Assembly: GCA_948567375.1 (NCBI GenBank) | Contig: OX419758.1 | Location: 13,769,001-13,833,000, forward strand | DNA length: 64,000 bases | DNA from: Lunularia cruciata | Lineage: Eukaryota > Streptophyta > Marchantiopsida > Lunulariales > Lunulariaceae | Reading direction: 5' to 3' | Shown here: in pieces, positions 1 through 11,679 of the stretch | Numbering within the stretch: position 1 is the stretch's first letter | How the letters are laid out: the number at the start of each line of letters is the position of its first letter | The notes under the pieces: generated by a model | What the model was told of the DNA's origin: nothing | Seen by the model: the letters and a program-made list of their open reading frames with translations, nothing else | Database searches by the model: none | Made by a program: the position numbers and the translations under genes

Positions 1-2430
1 TAGCACGGTATCATGATCAATAGCCGCGATGGACACCCCATAAACCGGAGAAAAACTGCTCATTTCTTATGAAGCGTAACAAGCAAACTGTAATGCGCAT
101 TTTACAAATCTCATGCAAGAGTGCCTTACACGTCGATACAGGTCAGACCCTTCTATTCCCTTACGAATTGGGTTACTGTTGCACCAGTAGACTTAGTTCT
201 GTGGATATGAAATGTACTGCGACGGTAGTGCTCCTTCCGGTCACAGCGTGCGCATGTTTAAAAGTAAAAGGAAGGCCTCCAAGAACTTATGCCCGTAGCG
301 TACCTCCTGTACAATGTCATGTTATTCTCTATCATTTGATCGGCTTGACGCCTTCTGAACCCGTTTAGTCGCAAAGTACTACACCTGACAAGCTTACATG
401 AAGGTTTGACTCCTACCTTCTTTTGCAGTTGTACAGCGGAAATTTGACAGTTCAATTTGATCAATCTACGACTACCCTCACAATATCCTTTGAACCCGAT
501 CGCAGCAGTTGCGGTTGCAGATCGAGAAGCATAGACAATGTACCAATTTAAAGGCACCTGCTGCTTGAGCGGATCTGTAATTCTTCACAGAGTGGTGGAC
601 CATAAGGAGCCTCGATCTCTTCTGATTTGATTCGCTGTAGCAGCTCTTCTTGGTGAAGTATCAGTTGCGAATCCGTGTGCCTATGATCAAGAGTATACGA
701 TCCGTCGGAATTTGCAGAATTTGCATGAACAAGGGCTCGGAAATCTCAATGATATATTCGTTGCGATTGATCATTCCTCCTTCCTTGCCCTTTTGATCAG
801 TTGAATTGATATTCTAGGAATGTCTTATTCAGAAACAGTGAATATGGACCGTGTCAAAGCTTCTGATCCCACAATCGTCATGCATTCGACTACCACGGAT
901 CGCCTCGTTCAAATATAGGACGGTAGGAGACTTACGCAAGAATATCAAAGAGTTGGGATCTACAGTAGATATTGTAATCACAACCACTTTACCTTCATGA
1001 AAATTGTACATGGACCTTCCAGTCATTACCAAGTAACAATAGAGAAAAATTATTCGATTAAGATAAGCGGGAGAAAAGTCTACAACGAAGTGTTGACCGA
1101 AACTGAGTTTATACTGTCAGTGAGATCGTCCCACGAAAATCAGTACCCTAGGTATTTAAAGGGTGTATGCTCTTGCTCATGGATCATACAAACGACGGCA
1201 GCAGGACTCATGATTTGAAATAGGAGAAGCTACAGTAGCTATGCTCTTAAGAGTGTAACTGCCATAGAAGAAGGGCACAGCCGTCTACGTATTTAAATGG
1301 CAGACATATCGCCATATCTAGAGCAGAACCGCCCAGTAAACAGTGGGGGAAGGGATGCTGAGAGGTCTCATGAAGAAACTTTGGGTACAATTGTTGTATC
1401 CTCGCCAAGGTTTCTCAGTCCAGATCTTGCGATCGGCATTTATTTGTTCAGCATTCACCTGAAGATCGCAAATGATCTCCAGAAGAACATCCGTCCGGCT
1501 GCACTCAAAAACATTCCTGCAGTCCTGGATGACGCGTAAGTTCCTATGACGAATCAATTGCACGGGATGATCCACAGTACGCGGGGGCCAAACGCTCTAG
1601 AGGATCTGATAGATACCCAGAATAATTCGGCAGGTTGAATGGATTTTGTTTTACATCATGATTGTAATAGGAAGTATAAGACACAGTCACCTTGATCGGT
1701 GTAATCTTGCTTCTATTCTCAATTCCATTAATGAGCACTACTTCCTTTGTTTCTTTTGCCTGGTTCTTGTTCTGTTTGTCAATTAACCTGAGTGCTATAA
1801 ATGTACATTTAACAAGTAACCGAGTGATTATACCGAGGTATGGAGTTAGTAGATCATCTCCACGGTACTGTACGCTCACGTAAAGACTCGACTCTGCATC
1901 TAAAGTGTTTTTGCAATCGCATTATTCTCACCTCAAGCAAATACCCTTAAGATGCATTGACCTTCCTCTTTGGTTAAGTGTAATCTCTAAGCTCGCTTTG
2001 AGATGGATAGACTAGAAAGAAGCACTGGGCTGTGAACTATTGCGGCTGGAGTAAGACAGACGCACTTCGACACAATCCAGACAAACAGGGCATCTGTCCT
2101 ACTTCGAACCAGACAAACCCAACCACATTCTCAATGTTTATAGTGCAATACGTTCTTGTCGCAATCGTTCGGGTGATAAGTTGACATGCCAAGCATCAGC
2201 CATCTTCATGTTGTAACTCGTTTCTTGGAAGGATCAGACAGATTCTTGCGAACACAACCTTATGTCGGTCCGCCCTTTGGTACGCTCCAGCTACAGTGCC
2301 AGCAACGTATCCATGTCCTTTGCATGAATTTGTTAGATAAGCAATTGACCTACACATTTCTCCCTGTTTTCTCCGAAGAAACATGTTTCAGGAATCATAT
2401 ATTACAAACAGGAGCTAGCAGGCATTCATA
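1..2430. other. Gene-free flank upstream of the germin gene
   Basis: I see no convincing gene here. The open frames are short, overlap on both strands and match no family I recognise. Base composition is like that of the gene island, without the decayed look of the repeats further right. It may hold the distal promoter of the germin-like gene or untranslated sequence of a gene to the left. Confidence 0.5.
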
Positions 2431-2439
2431 AGCATGAAG

Positions 2440-2447
2440 TATATAAA
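2440..2447 (+). promoter_or_regulatory. Candidate TATA box of the germin-like gene
   Basis: TATATAAA lies 107 bp upstream of the predicted ATG. With transcription starting about 30 bp downstream, the 5' UTR would be about 80 bp. The position is plausible but rests on sequence alone. Confidence 0.6.
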
Positions 2448-2553
2448 GATTTCCCGTTGAGTCCTTCCATCACAGTTTCTTCTCAGAGATTCAGGCAGAA
2501 GAAAGCTAAGTTTCCATTGTATTCAAGATCTTTGCAGACAAAACTGCGACAGG

Positions 2554-3512
2554 ATGATTGCTCAAAATGATTTCCTCGTTGTTTGTGTTGCCACACTAGT
2601 AGCTCTTGCAACTTTTACGGGAGTGGAATCATCTGATCCAGAATTGACTACCGACTTCTTCGTTCCAGACTGCATGAATATCTCTGATATTGATGGGAAC
2701 TACTTCACGTTCTCTGGATTCCGGGGTATATCAGGTCCTGCTGAGGGAAAGAACTTCAGCATCACCAAGGCTACCAGCATTAAATTCCCAGCATTGACTG
2801 GGCTTGGGGTTTCTTACGCTTTGCTAAACTATCTACCAGGTGGCATCAACAATCTTCACACTCATCCCAGAGGGTGAGTTTCTGCTCTTCGCAAGCCAAC
2901 AATCTCTTCAGATAAATGAGAGCGGAAAATCAGTCTAACTCTATCATGGTTGCATTTTCTTAGAATGTATGTCGAGAATTTCGTTCACATAAAACCTTTG
3001 TTGAGCTCTTTCACTATTCATAGGTCTTTAACTCAAGAAGAACACTGCTAATCCTTTACCACCGAATTGGTTTCAAAGTTTATAATGTTCATGTTCATGG
3101 TGGTCACAATGGTGGTTATCGAGGTAGGCACCCAGATCTCTCCCAAACTCTTACTTTCCCGTCCTGATCTCTTGACTAAACCCCCATCTTCTGCAGAACT
3201 GAACTCCTCTACGTGATTACTGGAACTCTGGAAGTGGGCCTGGTCGACTCTACCAACAAGTTGTATACTCAGACTCTCGTCGCAGGAGACTTGTTTGTGT
3301 TTCCTAAGGGGCTAGTGCACTATCAGTACAATTTAGATGCTGTAAATCGAGCATCGGCCTTATCAGCTTTCAGTAGCTCCAATTCCGGACTTATTTCACT
3401 TCCTATCAATCTTTTCGGAACAGCAATTGACGAGGCAGTCCTGACCAAAGCCTTTAATGTCAATGGGACTGTTATGGAGATTCTTGAAGCCTCAAACTCC
3501 CCCAAGAAATAG
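2554..3512 (+). CDS. Germin-like protein (secreted cupin)
   Basis: Two exons, 2554-2873 and 3197-3512, flank a 323-bp GT-AG intron and give 211 aa. Residues 1-26 look like a signal peptide, so the product is probably secreted to the apoplast or cell wall. Germin box 1 spans the splice junction: HTH at 102-104 and Glu109. Box 2 is GDLFVFPKGLVHYQYN at 137-152 with His148. These four residues form the Mn-binding cupin site of the family, whose members include oxalate oxidases, superoxide dismutases and proteins of unknown activity; the sequence does not say which. N-glycosylation sequons are present (NIS, NFS, NGT). Oddly, the usual N-terminal Cys of the DFC motif is Phe36 and the mature chain has only one Cys (Cys40), so the typical disulfide cannot form. 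Length is normal for the family. The neighbouring aldolase gene is convergent. Confidence 0.93.
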
Positions 3513-4123
3513 TTCTAGTAGTTACGATCACTGTTTCAAGATTGTTCCGACTCGCAATAACGTGGACACAGCTTGAGGAGAATGCTCTACTACCGGCAGT
3601 GGAACCCAGGCTTGAATTAGATTACTGGCTTGAATAGGTAACTAAACCAAGCAATGTAACTGCTGTATTGTAGACCCGATGGTCTCGGCACTCCAAAAAG
3701 CTGGCTATACAAGTAGCACCCCTAAGTAGGCAATTTGTAAACAATTTGCAATTCATAAACACAGATGTTGACGCTTTTTTACTATAGATTTATTTATAAT
3801 ATATGGTATTCAATTCTTTGTACAGGAGAGAATACGGAATGAGAAACATGACTGATTCTAGCTACTTTCAGTAACTATGTCATCAGGAACATGATAGTCA
3901 GTATTTCTGATAAACTGAGGTCTATGGACTATGGAATCCTTCGAACACATCGGACATTCACAATGACCTCAAAACCGTGAAGGCTGAGGTCAAGTTGCAG
4001 CAAATTTAACCTCATTCGCTATTTACCTGAACTACAAGTGAGAATCATAACGAAGCAATAAAGCAATCTGTAGGTGGTACGTGATTAATTTGGTGATCTG
4101 ACTTCTACAAACTCGTGGGTTAT
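3513..4123. other. Intergenic: convergent 3' ends
   Basis: This sequence separates two convergent genes and presumably contains both 3' UTRs. An AT-rich stretch near 3770-3810 could contain polyadenylation signals. No gene is visible. Confidence 0.5.
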
Positions 4124-5793
4124 CTAATATTCACTGGGCTTGTTCTTCCTGAGATCTGCCACAGCTGCATCTCGAAGCAAAAGCACATCTACAGCACCAG
4201 ACACTAAATTGTATCCCCGTCTAAATAGCTCTTCAGTAGAGCTCTCACCATTGGCAAATCCCGCAAGCAAAACTTTCCTTTCACATGAAAGAACTGCAGT
4301 CTCTGCTTTCTTCAACAATTCCAAACCTCTTGGGTCACCTGCATAGTATGATTTTGACACTCATAAGTATTATTCAAATCCTGATTACAGATAACTGCCA
4401 CTAGGGTTTTCCTGCACTCTTTCAGACCGTGGATTCTCACCTGGATGCCGTAGAAGACCGATACTAGCTCGCAAATCAAAAGGTCCCATTTGGATGCAGT
4501 CCACTCCTTCAACTCCAGCTATTTCCTCAATTCGGTTCACAGCTGCCTCGGTCTCAACCTGCACAACGAACAGCAAATCAGCCACAAGTAACCCACCGCC
4601 CAGGGCAGGGAAGTCTGGTGGCACTCTTCATCTTCTCACCGTGAAAAAAAAACAGTGAAAGAAAGAAATAGTCAGCATATCTTTTAGTAAGTCACACCAG
4701 AACTGCACAGAAGGACAAAGAATGCACTAAAGTGAACATCCACAACCATGTTTCTTGGAGAACGTACCAGTGAGAGGTACTACCCACCAGAAGCAGCCAG
4801 CAAGAAGTAAGAAAATTACAGAATTTCCTTTGTCGAATCGATACTTCTTTTACTAATTGCACAGAAACGAAAACTCACGGAGATTCTGATAGTTGAGTTT
4901 CCTAACCCTTGGTATGCACAATCGATGATGTGGTGCACAGCTTTTACCAACTTCTTATTATTCAGTGCAATACAGGCATAATTAACTGTGTTGAAGCAGA
5001 AAGGTCGAGAGATGCTGTGATTTACCTGGCACATGATTAGCAGGGTCTGCTCGCAATTTTCTAGATAAGACGTATCTAGCCCATAGCGAGATGCCCTTAC
5101 AATGGGGTGAGCAGCTCCTCTAATTCCGAGAGGAGGATACCAGCAGGCAGTGACTGCTCGCCTCGCTTCCTCTGCATTTTCTATCATGGGAAACATGAGC
5201 CCCGCTGGTCCCAAATCCAGCGCCTTCTTCACCAGCACGGGATCATTGACAGGAAGACGGATTACCGCCGGCGTCTTGGTTGCTGCCAAGGCCTGCAGAA
5301 CTGGAAGAGCAGCAAAAATGTCTCCAGCGCCATGTTCCATGTCGACAACGACGAAGTCGTAGCCTGCCCACCCCAAAATCTCAGCGAAGACATTGGAGAA
5401 ACTCAACGAAAATGCCCCGTACAGCTTTTCTCCTGCACTGAGTCTGGATTTTAGAGATGGGGTTTGAGATTCTCCTCTGACTGTCGAGGCATTGGGTCCT
5501 CCAGCAGCCTTTGTCACCAAGTTCCTGAAATGCTCGAGTTCTCTGAAATATGAAAATGCTCTCTTGTTCCTCAACCCTGTGGTTGTGGCGTTCTGGGGTT
5601 TGGAATTAGGAATCCTACTGTCAGCGCGATGATTCCACTTCAAAACATGGGGACTAGAATTTGTTAAAGAACACAACGTCCGATTGGATTTGAAGGAGCT
5701 ACCATGTAGCGGAGGACCAATCCACAGAGAAAGCCTCCATAAGGGCCTACCAACTTTGCCCAAGTTTCCTGTTGCCGAAATGCACCTGGCCAT
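4124..5793 (-). CDS. HpcH/HpaI-type pyruvate aldolase, probably plastid
   Basis: Three exons (5793-5026, 4558-4441, 4338-4124) with GT-AG introns give 366 aa. The family comprises class II, metal-dependent aldolases that cleave 4-hydroxy-2-oxo acids to pyruvate plus an aldehyde. Bacterial members degrade aromatics or sugars, while the role of plant members is unsettled. Residues 1 to about 110 are Ser/Arg/Asn-rich with few acids, like a plastid or mitochondrial targeting peptide. The barrel then follows. DMEHGAGD at 151-158 carries the catalytic-type His154, AVIRLPVND carries Arg179, CQVETEAAV across the first splice site carries the metal ligand Glu258, and GPFDLRASIG carries the metal ligand Asp284. 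All expected active-site residues are present. The end, NKPSEY, has no obvious targeting signal. The start is the first ATG of the open frame and precedes the targeting region. The gene lies downstream of the EndoU gene on the same strand. Confidence 0.93.
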
Positions 5794-7152
5794 GTGTGCA
5801 AGTTACTTTTATCCCCAGATGCGGATTACTTGGTGCATCAACAACTGCTTTTACATACTCAGCTCATTTTCAGTCGTGCGGCTCTTCATAGAGAATTCGT
5901 ATGGCAATGAACGGGGATAGTGTGTATACACTATCCCATGGAAGACATTTGCAGGCAAAAACTGATCATCCGATCTAACGGACCCCAAGGGCACTTGTAG
6001 ACGTGAAAGTGCTCCCCGAAATCCTTAAGAACATATTTCTTTCGGAAGGATGTCGCTACTCTGGCTTCCCTAAGAGGTACGGAAGCCAAATTGTTCAAGC
6101 GCCCCCAAGCTTCAGTGCATTCAAATGGCGAGAGTTTTGAGTATAATGCACAATCGATCTCGGATAGTGTAAGCTTTGTACGATCTTTTGACTTTCCCTT
6201 CTGTCAACCTGATTATTTTGGCTCCTACTGTCGGAATGTAATGAAACGCAATGCAAGGCCACAGCGTTATGCGCCTGCACACTGGTTGGGGGGTGGTGTG
6301 GTGAGGTGGGAGATGAATAATGGGGCTACAGCTCTTGACATAACTCCTGTACTGCCTTCTGACGCGCTCGAGGAGAGAGTTCGGATATAGGACATCGCGC
6401 AACCTACCGACAAGATCTTCTCTCACCTTCGTTCCAGATAGCATGCCCCGATGCAACTCAAGAGCTTACTAAAATATGGACAGCGTGAAAAGTTTTGTGT
6501 TAGAGAGCAGATTTGCGGTTTGACTATTTCAAGTTTGAATCAATGTCTTGATAGACTGATCGATTGAAGCAGGCTGGATACTTGGAATCATGCATCATGT
6601 ACTTGCATTTTATGCCTGTACTTACAGGTTGACCAAGTGATATAATCAATATGGAAACTGTAGATGGTTGAGAACCTTGGTAGGAATTAGTACAGAGAGA
6701 ATACCCAAAGACTGAATAACATGCAAACAGCAACAGTAACATGATGAAGAGAATTATTTCTCCTCATTTCGGGTCTCTCAACTGCTCATCTGAGTCCCAA
6801 GCAAATTGTGAAATTTCTGACGTCTTTAACAACTGAATATTGACAAAACAAGAATGAAGACAATTTGTACGGGTATGCAGAAAACCCAAGTAATCACAGT
6901 TTCAATTCTAGAAGCAGCAAACTAGATCTATGAGTAGCGAGTTCTAAACATCATCGAATTTCAGTAAAATGAAGTTGTCCAAGATCTCAGCTAATTCATG
7001 CCCATTCACCTCTTTGATTTCCTGCATCTTCAAAGCTTGAAGGATGTGATGTGGTTGCTTGTTTCTTTCCCTATCTGTACTTTTGACTGTTGAGTTCATG
7101 GGCCTGTTCCAGTACAAATCGTACCACTAAGTTCTACTATGGTTCTAACAGC
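5794..7152. other. Intergenic: aldolase promoter and EndoU 3' flank
   Basis: About 1.36 kb between two minus-strand genes. It should contain the aldolase promoter on the left and the EndoU 3' UTR on the right. I see no further gene; open frames on both strands at 6090-6460 are overlapping and unrecognisable. Confidence 0.5.
5914..5937. promoter_or_regulatory. 24-bp palindrome upstream of the aldolase
   Basis: Nine-base arms GGGATAGTG and CACTATCCC surround the six-base centre TGTATA, about 120 bp upstream of the aldolase ATG. The symmetry suits a dimeric transcription factor or a small hairpin. No known plant motif is claimed. Confidence 0.4.
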
Positions 7153-10100
7153 CTACTCTTCAGCAATAGGGAAAGCTGATCCAATGCCATTTCGTCCGAG
7201 CGGGTAGACCTTAATGTTTACAGAGTATGGACCTAATTCAACGTGGTTATCCTCTGCTCCACCATAGAAGCATAGAGTGTATAGAGCGATCTCAAACTCT
7301 GGACTCACTCCAACCAGGGTACTACTCAAGGGCTTAAGATAATCGTTCCACTTAAACTGGACGGTCAGTAGCTGCGACTGGGAATCAGGCTGCATAGGGG
7401 AAAAAGAAAGGTTTAGCGATTAGGGGCAAAAGTTTCAGATACATTTTCCCAAGCTATGATCCTATAAGAACATGCTAGTTCTTGGTGGTACGAAAAGACG
7501 CAAATACTTACCAGTTCATCTCCTCTTCGCCTTGGTAGAATGAACCCTTGATAATCCAAAGTTCCTTTCGCTTCCTCGAGGTAAAACTATAGTGGCATAC
7601 AATATATTTCAGTTAAAAAGCTTACTGAGAATGGTTAACAATGACGGGAGGTGTAAGAGTGTAACGCTTCCAGAAAACAGTCCGATCCTTCAGTCCATTC
7701 AATCAGCAGATGATAAATTTCCATCTTAGCACTTCCCATCACTTTGATATGATGCACTGAAGAAGCAGTACCTGGATCCAGTTATGTAGACCAGACACCT
7801 CATCATTGTTGTCTCTTCCACGCTTGATTTCCCCAACAAAAACATGCTCGAATGCTGAAGATGAGTCATCGCAGCCATTTCTGTCAAACGCTTTGAACCA
7901 CAAGTTGCGCAACATGTTCTTGAACTGCTCGTCACCTCCACGGACGATTCCCTTCGAAGACAGATACTTCTGCAAGTACTTAATAGGTGCAGTTCTGCTT
8001 ATCTCTTCAATGAACCCTTCCTCTTCTTGCTCCTCCTGTGCAGTTCTCCTCTCCGAGACGTTCATATGGGCATTGTAGTTGTCGAGCAAAGCTATGAAAC
8101 GAGCATAAGTTGGTCTGCGGAAAACGCCTGGATCCAAGTGCTTAAACAAAGCATTTTCTTCCATGTCCTCTTTCTGGTACACCTTCTTCCCATCACCACA
8201 ATCAATTTCATAGTCCTGACCTGGGGTCAACCGGTTCAAGTCCAGATCCCATAATTTACTGCATGCTGCGCGCATGTCTTCAAGTTCATCACTTGTAGGA
8301 TCGGTGTTGACGTCTGAGCTCACATTATCCGCGTAGTGCTGCTCACTGGCTGGCAGCCTGAAGTTTTGCCTCAGCTCGTCTGTCAACTGCACATTAATGG
8401 CAAGCACCAGCATTTAGAACTGCAACTCGATTTCAGCAAGTGATAAAGGATAAAAGCTGATTCCTGAACTTCAACAAGTATAAAAGAGCTGACAAGAAAG
8501 ATACACAAGTATATCTAATATGAGTTAAGACATGGCAACAGAGCAGAAAACTACAGAACAAAAGGGACAACTTCAATAAGTTTGTCAGCATCAGGCGATA
8601 TGATGCTGCTGCAAGCCACTGCACGCAACCTAAACCTTACACCATTCAAGGCGAGCAAAACCTAAAGCGTTTGCTGGAACTTTCCTTTGCGTAAACTAGC
8701 TGAGAAATGGCCACTGTAAGTGATTACTCCTGTAGTTGTGTAATGTCAGTGTTACTCGTTATTGCAAAAATCTGACCTCATGCAGCACCTCATTGACTTT
8801 TGCCTTCACTGTCTTTTTCAAAGCCGAAAACATACCCCGCATGGAAAACTTAGAGGCCTTTTTCTCCTGAAACCCATTCACACCTCGCACCTGTCAAGGA
8901 TAAATCAACAGTCCTATGCACAGAGACCGTAACAACATGGGGCAACAAGCAACTATACGTCGACCGTCCTCGAAATGCCTCCAAACGGAATATAAGCCCA
9001 GAAGGACCACGATTACCTCGCAATTGATATTGTTCCACTCACCGTAGCCAAGTCGTCTTAACCTTAAACTAGAAACGTTCGAAACCAGATTTAAGTAATC
9101 CCATGTCTAGCAGTGCAAGTCTAAGGACTATGATCCGCCTCGTCCAAATCTGTTACCTTCTAATGCATTTGTTTCCGCCTGTGGCAATATCTGGAGATAG
9201 AGTAACCGAATGCGAGTGGGAGTTTCGCAGGATTCAGTTTCAATTGGGTCCTTAGCGAGAAGAATAGCCCCAACAGGATTACTCTCAATCTAAAGGCATA
9301 CGATGACAGCCAACCTGCGGCACAACTACATTGAGTCTTGCATGATAGAATTTATGGTTGAAGTTCTATGAAGGGCTTGCCTGATGATCCTCGGAATGAG
9401 AAAGAAGCTGTATCTGCTGAGGGCGCCATGATGATGCCTCATCGGCCTGCAAAGAACAGAGTAAGCCTTAGCCCCTGCTGTCTGTCTTATATGAATGAGG
9501 ATGTTTTACTAACAAAGACCGGGATTAAATGGAACGAGCACCGAGAAGCAACTCTGAAACAGAACAACAGACACGAAAGTTCCACATGTCAAAAAATTTG
9601 AATCAATAAGGATCAGGTCAACTATACCCGGCCTTGACGTCTTTGAGGTCGCTCGTCGTCTCCTAGAGTTGGCCAGCTCTCCTCGTCGGCCTGCAGCAAC
9701 AATCGAAATTTGAGTGAAAACAGATGCAGAACATAGATTCGGCTAGCAACCTGTACCGATCTGTGCAAGGAAGGAAACAATCTACGACTAGTACATACCT
9801 GGTAATCCTGGCGACCATAAGATCCGCCCTGGCGCCTGCCCTGAGGTGCCGCCTCGGACTGTCACAACACACAGTAATTATCACCACCCGTGGAGTTGCC
9901 TCGCTCTGAGCCTTTAAACTTTCAAAATGTCATCAAACTTGTTAACTAAAAGCTTATCTAAGCAATTACGTTGAATTTCGAATCCTCAACTCTACATGGG
10001 ACGGAAAGGGGAAAGTCTAATGTTGTGCTTACATCCTGACGCCTTCCGCCGGACCACGAATTCTCGCTCTCAATCTGCTCCAATATCAGCCCAGGCATGA

Positions 10101-10904
10101 TTTACCAGTGTGTAAGAAACTCACTGTTACCATTATACAAAAGTGCTCAACTTCTTCTCTCACTTTTCGTCTCACCTAAAGGGATTGATCTAAATCATAT
10201 AGCCATGTGAGAATTAAGAACCGTCGGAAGAGATGTAATGACGTAGTAGTCAACCTCGTTCTCGTCATTCTTAGGCCGACGCCAGTTGCCGTCACCATCA
10301 TCGTTTCGCCTGCGATTGTTGTTCCAGGCGTTTTCGTTGCCCCCCTGCTCCCAGCACACAGTGTGCAAAATTAGTGTTTGCGAAGTACTGAACTCTCATC
10401 TGCTTTGACCAAGTTAATGTCCCAGCTGTGAACAATGCACTTCCAACGCATCAATCACAGAAGCAGCTCAAAGACGGAGCAAACCTCGTCATCGTCGTTT
10501 CTATTGTTCCGTCTGTTACCTCCACCTTCACCTCCAACTGTCTGCCAACCTTGATCATCTTCATTCTGCTCAACAAATTCCTATTTCAGCAATCATATCT
10601 TACGCACTTCCCCTTAGATTACTCCACGGGGAGAAATGAAACTGGAGAGGGGAAGATGGCTCTGGCTATTACTGCGGCATTCAAGCGTCTCTAAGAGTTT
10701 AAGAGCAGCAGCAGTTTAAAAACTGACGCCCAAGGCACTTCATACATATGAGAGACAATCAAACATCTATAATGTCAGCTCAAAAACTTACAATCACATC
10801 CCGCAGCCAATGTTATTCCCCATCCAAGATTGAGTCAAACTAAAAGAACCTTGTCAAAGTATGAATGACAACATGGGCGAATTGGATGAACGTACATGAG
10901 ACAT
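7153..10904 (-). CDS. EndoU-family (XendoU-like) endoribonuclease
   Basis: Spliced model, minus strand: 10904-10896, 10565-10485, 10344-10255, 10074-10033, 9858-9799, 9690-9628, 9446-9381, 8890-8777, 8386-7772, 7586-7512, 7389-7153. Every junction is phase 0 and the product is 484 aa. EndoU enzymes are metal-influenced RNases that cut at uridines, leaving 2',3'-cyclic phosphates. The catalytic domain fills residues from about 176 to the end. FEHVFVGEIK holds His356, GLHNWIQ holds His376, and FKWNDYLKP holds Lys424, spaced like the family triad. VGVSPEFEIALYTLCF and the C-terminal IGSAFP are also typical. About ten extra charged residues lie between the two histidines. Residues 4-137 are low-complexity modules rich in Asn, Arg, Gly, Gln and acids, most with one central Trp, one small exon each. 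Exon 1 (Met-Ser-His only) and the GC-AG exon 9446-9381 are the least certain parts. Confidence 0.88.
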
Positions 10905-11530
10905 CGTCACAGGCAGTCCAATCCAAAGGGAGTTCTCAACCAAGATCTTCGTCTTCGTCTCCACCTCAGGTGACTCTCGTCAGAATCTGGCAATACTGAA
11001 AGCAAAGTGTGGAGCAAGTTCTCTATTGACAGATTAAGAGCTCGAGGGATAGTCAGATCCAACTACAGGACAAAACCTTGGCCAGCACGGCAGAGGAGCA
11101 CAATGCGATCATGCAACTTCGATGATTGCTCCATTACTCGCACTAACACACATATCAAACTTCTGTTTCGGATCCGCACATATCCATCCCACCACCTCTC
11201 CCAGCAAAATCCAGAGATGGACTTAACAGTACCTCAACTTTGGCACAAAGGCTTAACGCACCCCAAGTTGGCAGAAACGTAACATTACCCCTTAGCTTGA
11301 CGTGGCGCGCATATCCTACTTGGCACCTAATTTCACAAACAACTAGACTATACGTTCTTGTAATTACCTGCTTGAAGGAATATGCCCGGCATCTTTGTTT
11401 ATCGTCGTAACTTGGAAACGAACTGGAATTTTCTGTAACTGAGGATGTTTTAATTGACTGTCAAATATTACGGAGAATGATATGAATGATCTATAATTCA
11501 TAAAGAAATGCGTAATTTTAGGGGCAATGG
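10905..11530. other. Upstream flank of the EndoU gene
   Basis: Probably holds the promoter and 5' UTR of the EndoU gene. The reading frame of proposed exon 1 meets a stop just upstream of its ATG. No other gene is apparent. Confidence 0.4.
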
Positions 11531-11534
11531 TGTG

Positions 11535-11612
11535 CTCCACACCGAAACTTTGTCTAAATATGCAGGGAACTAAATTTCGAATACGATATTTAGACAAAGT
11601 TTCGGTGTGGAG
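11535..11612. repeat. Perfect 27-bp inverted repeat (hairpin)
   Basis: The arms 11535-11561 and 11586-11612 are exact reverse complements, separated by a 24-nt loop. The arms begin CTCCACACCG and end CGGTGTGGAG. It could be a fold-back element, a small-RNA precursor or a simple cruciform. No flanking duplication is obvious. Confidence 0.85.
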
Positions 11613-11679
11613 TTCAGCTTGAAACGAAAGAATTAGATAATCAAACTGAACGAAGAATTCAACTAGAACCGAAACAAAT

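Noticed and set aside
3213-3512. Second germin exon as an independent 99-aa protein
   Set aside because: The start would be a GTG inside the cupin strand, whereas the splice junction at 2873/3197 rebuilds a perfect germin box 1.
5107-5454. Plus-strand 115-codon frame
   Set aside because: It is antisense to the aldolase exon 1, whose domain match is clear.
10428-10694. Plus-strand 88-codon frame
   Set aside because: It overlaps an EndoU exon on the opposite strand and reads as its shadow.
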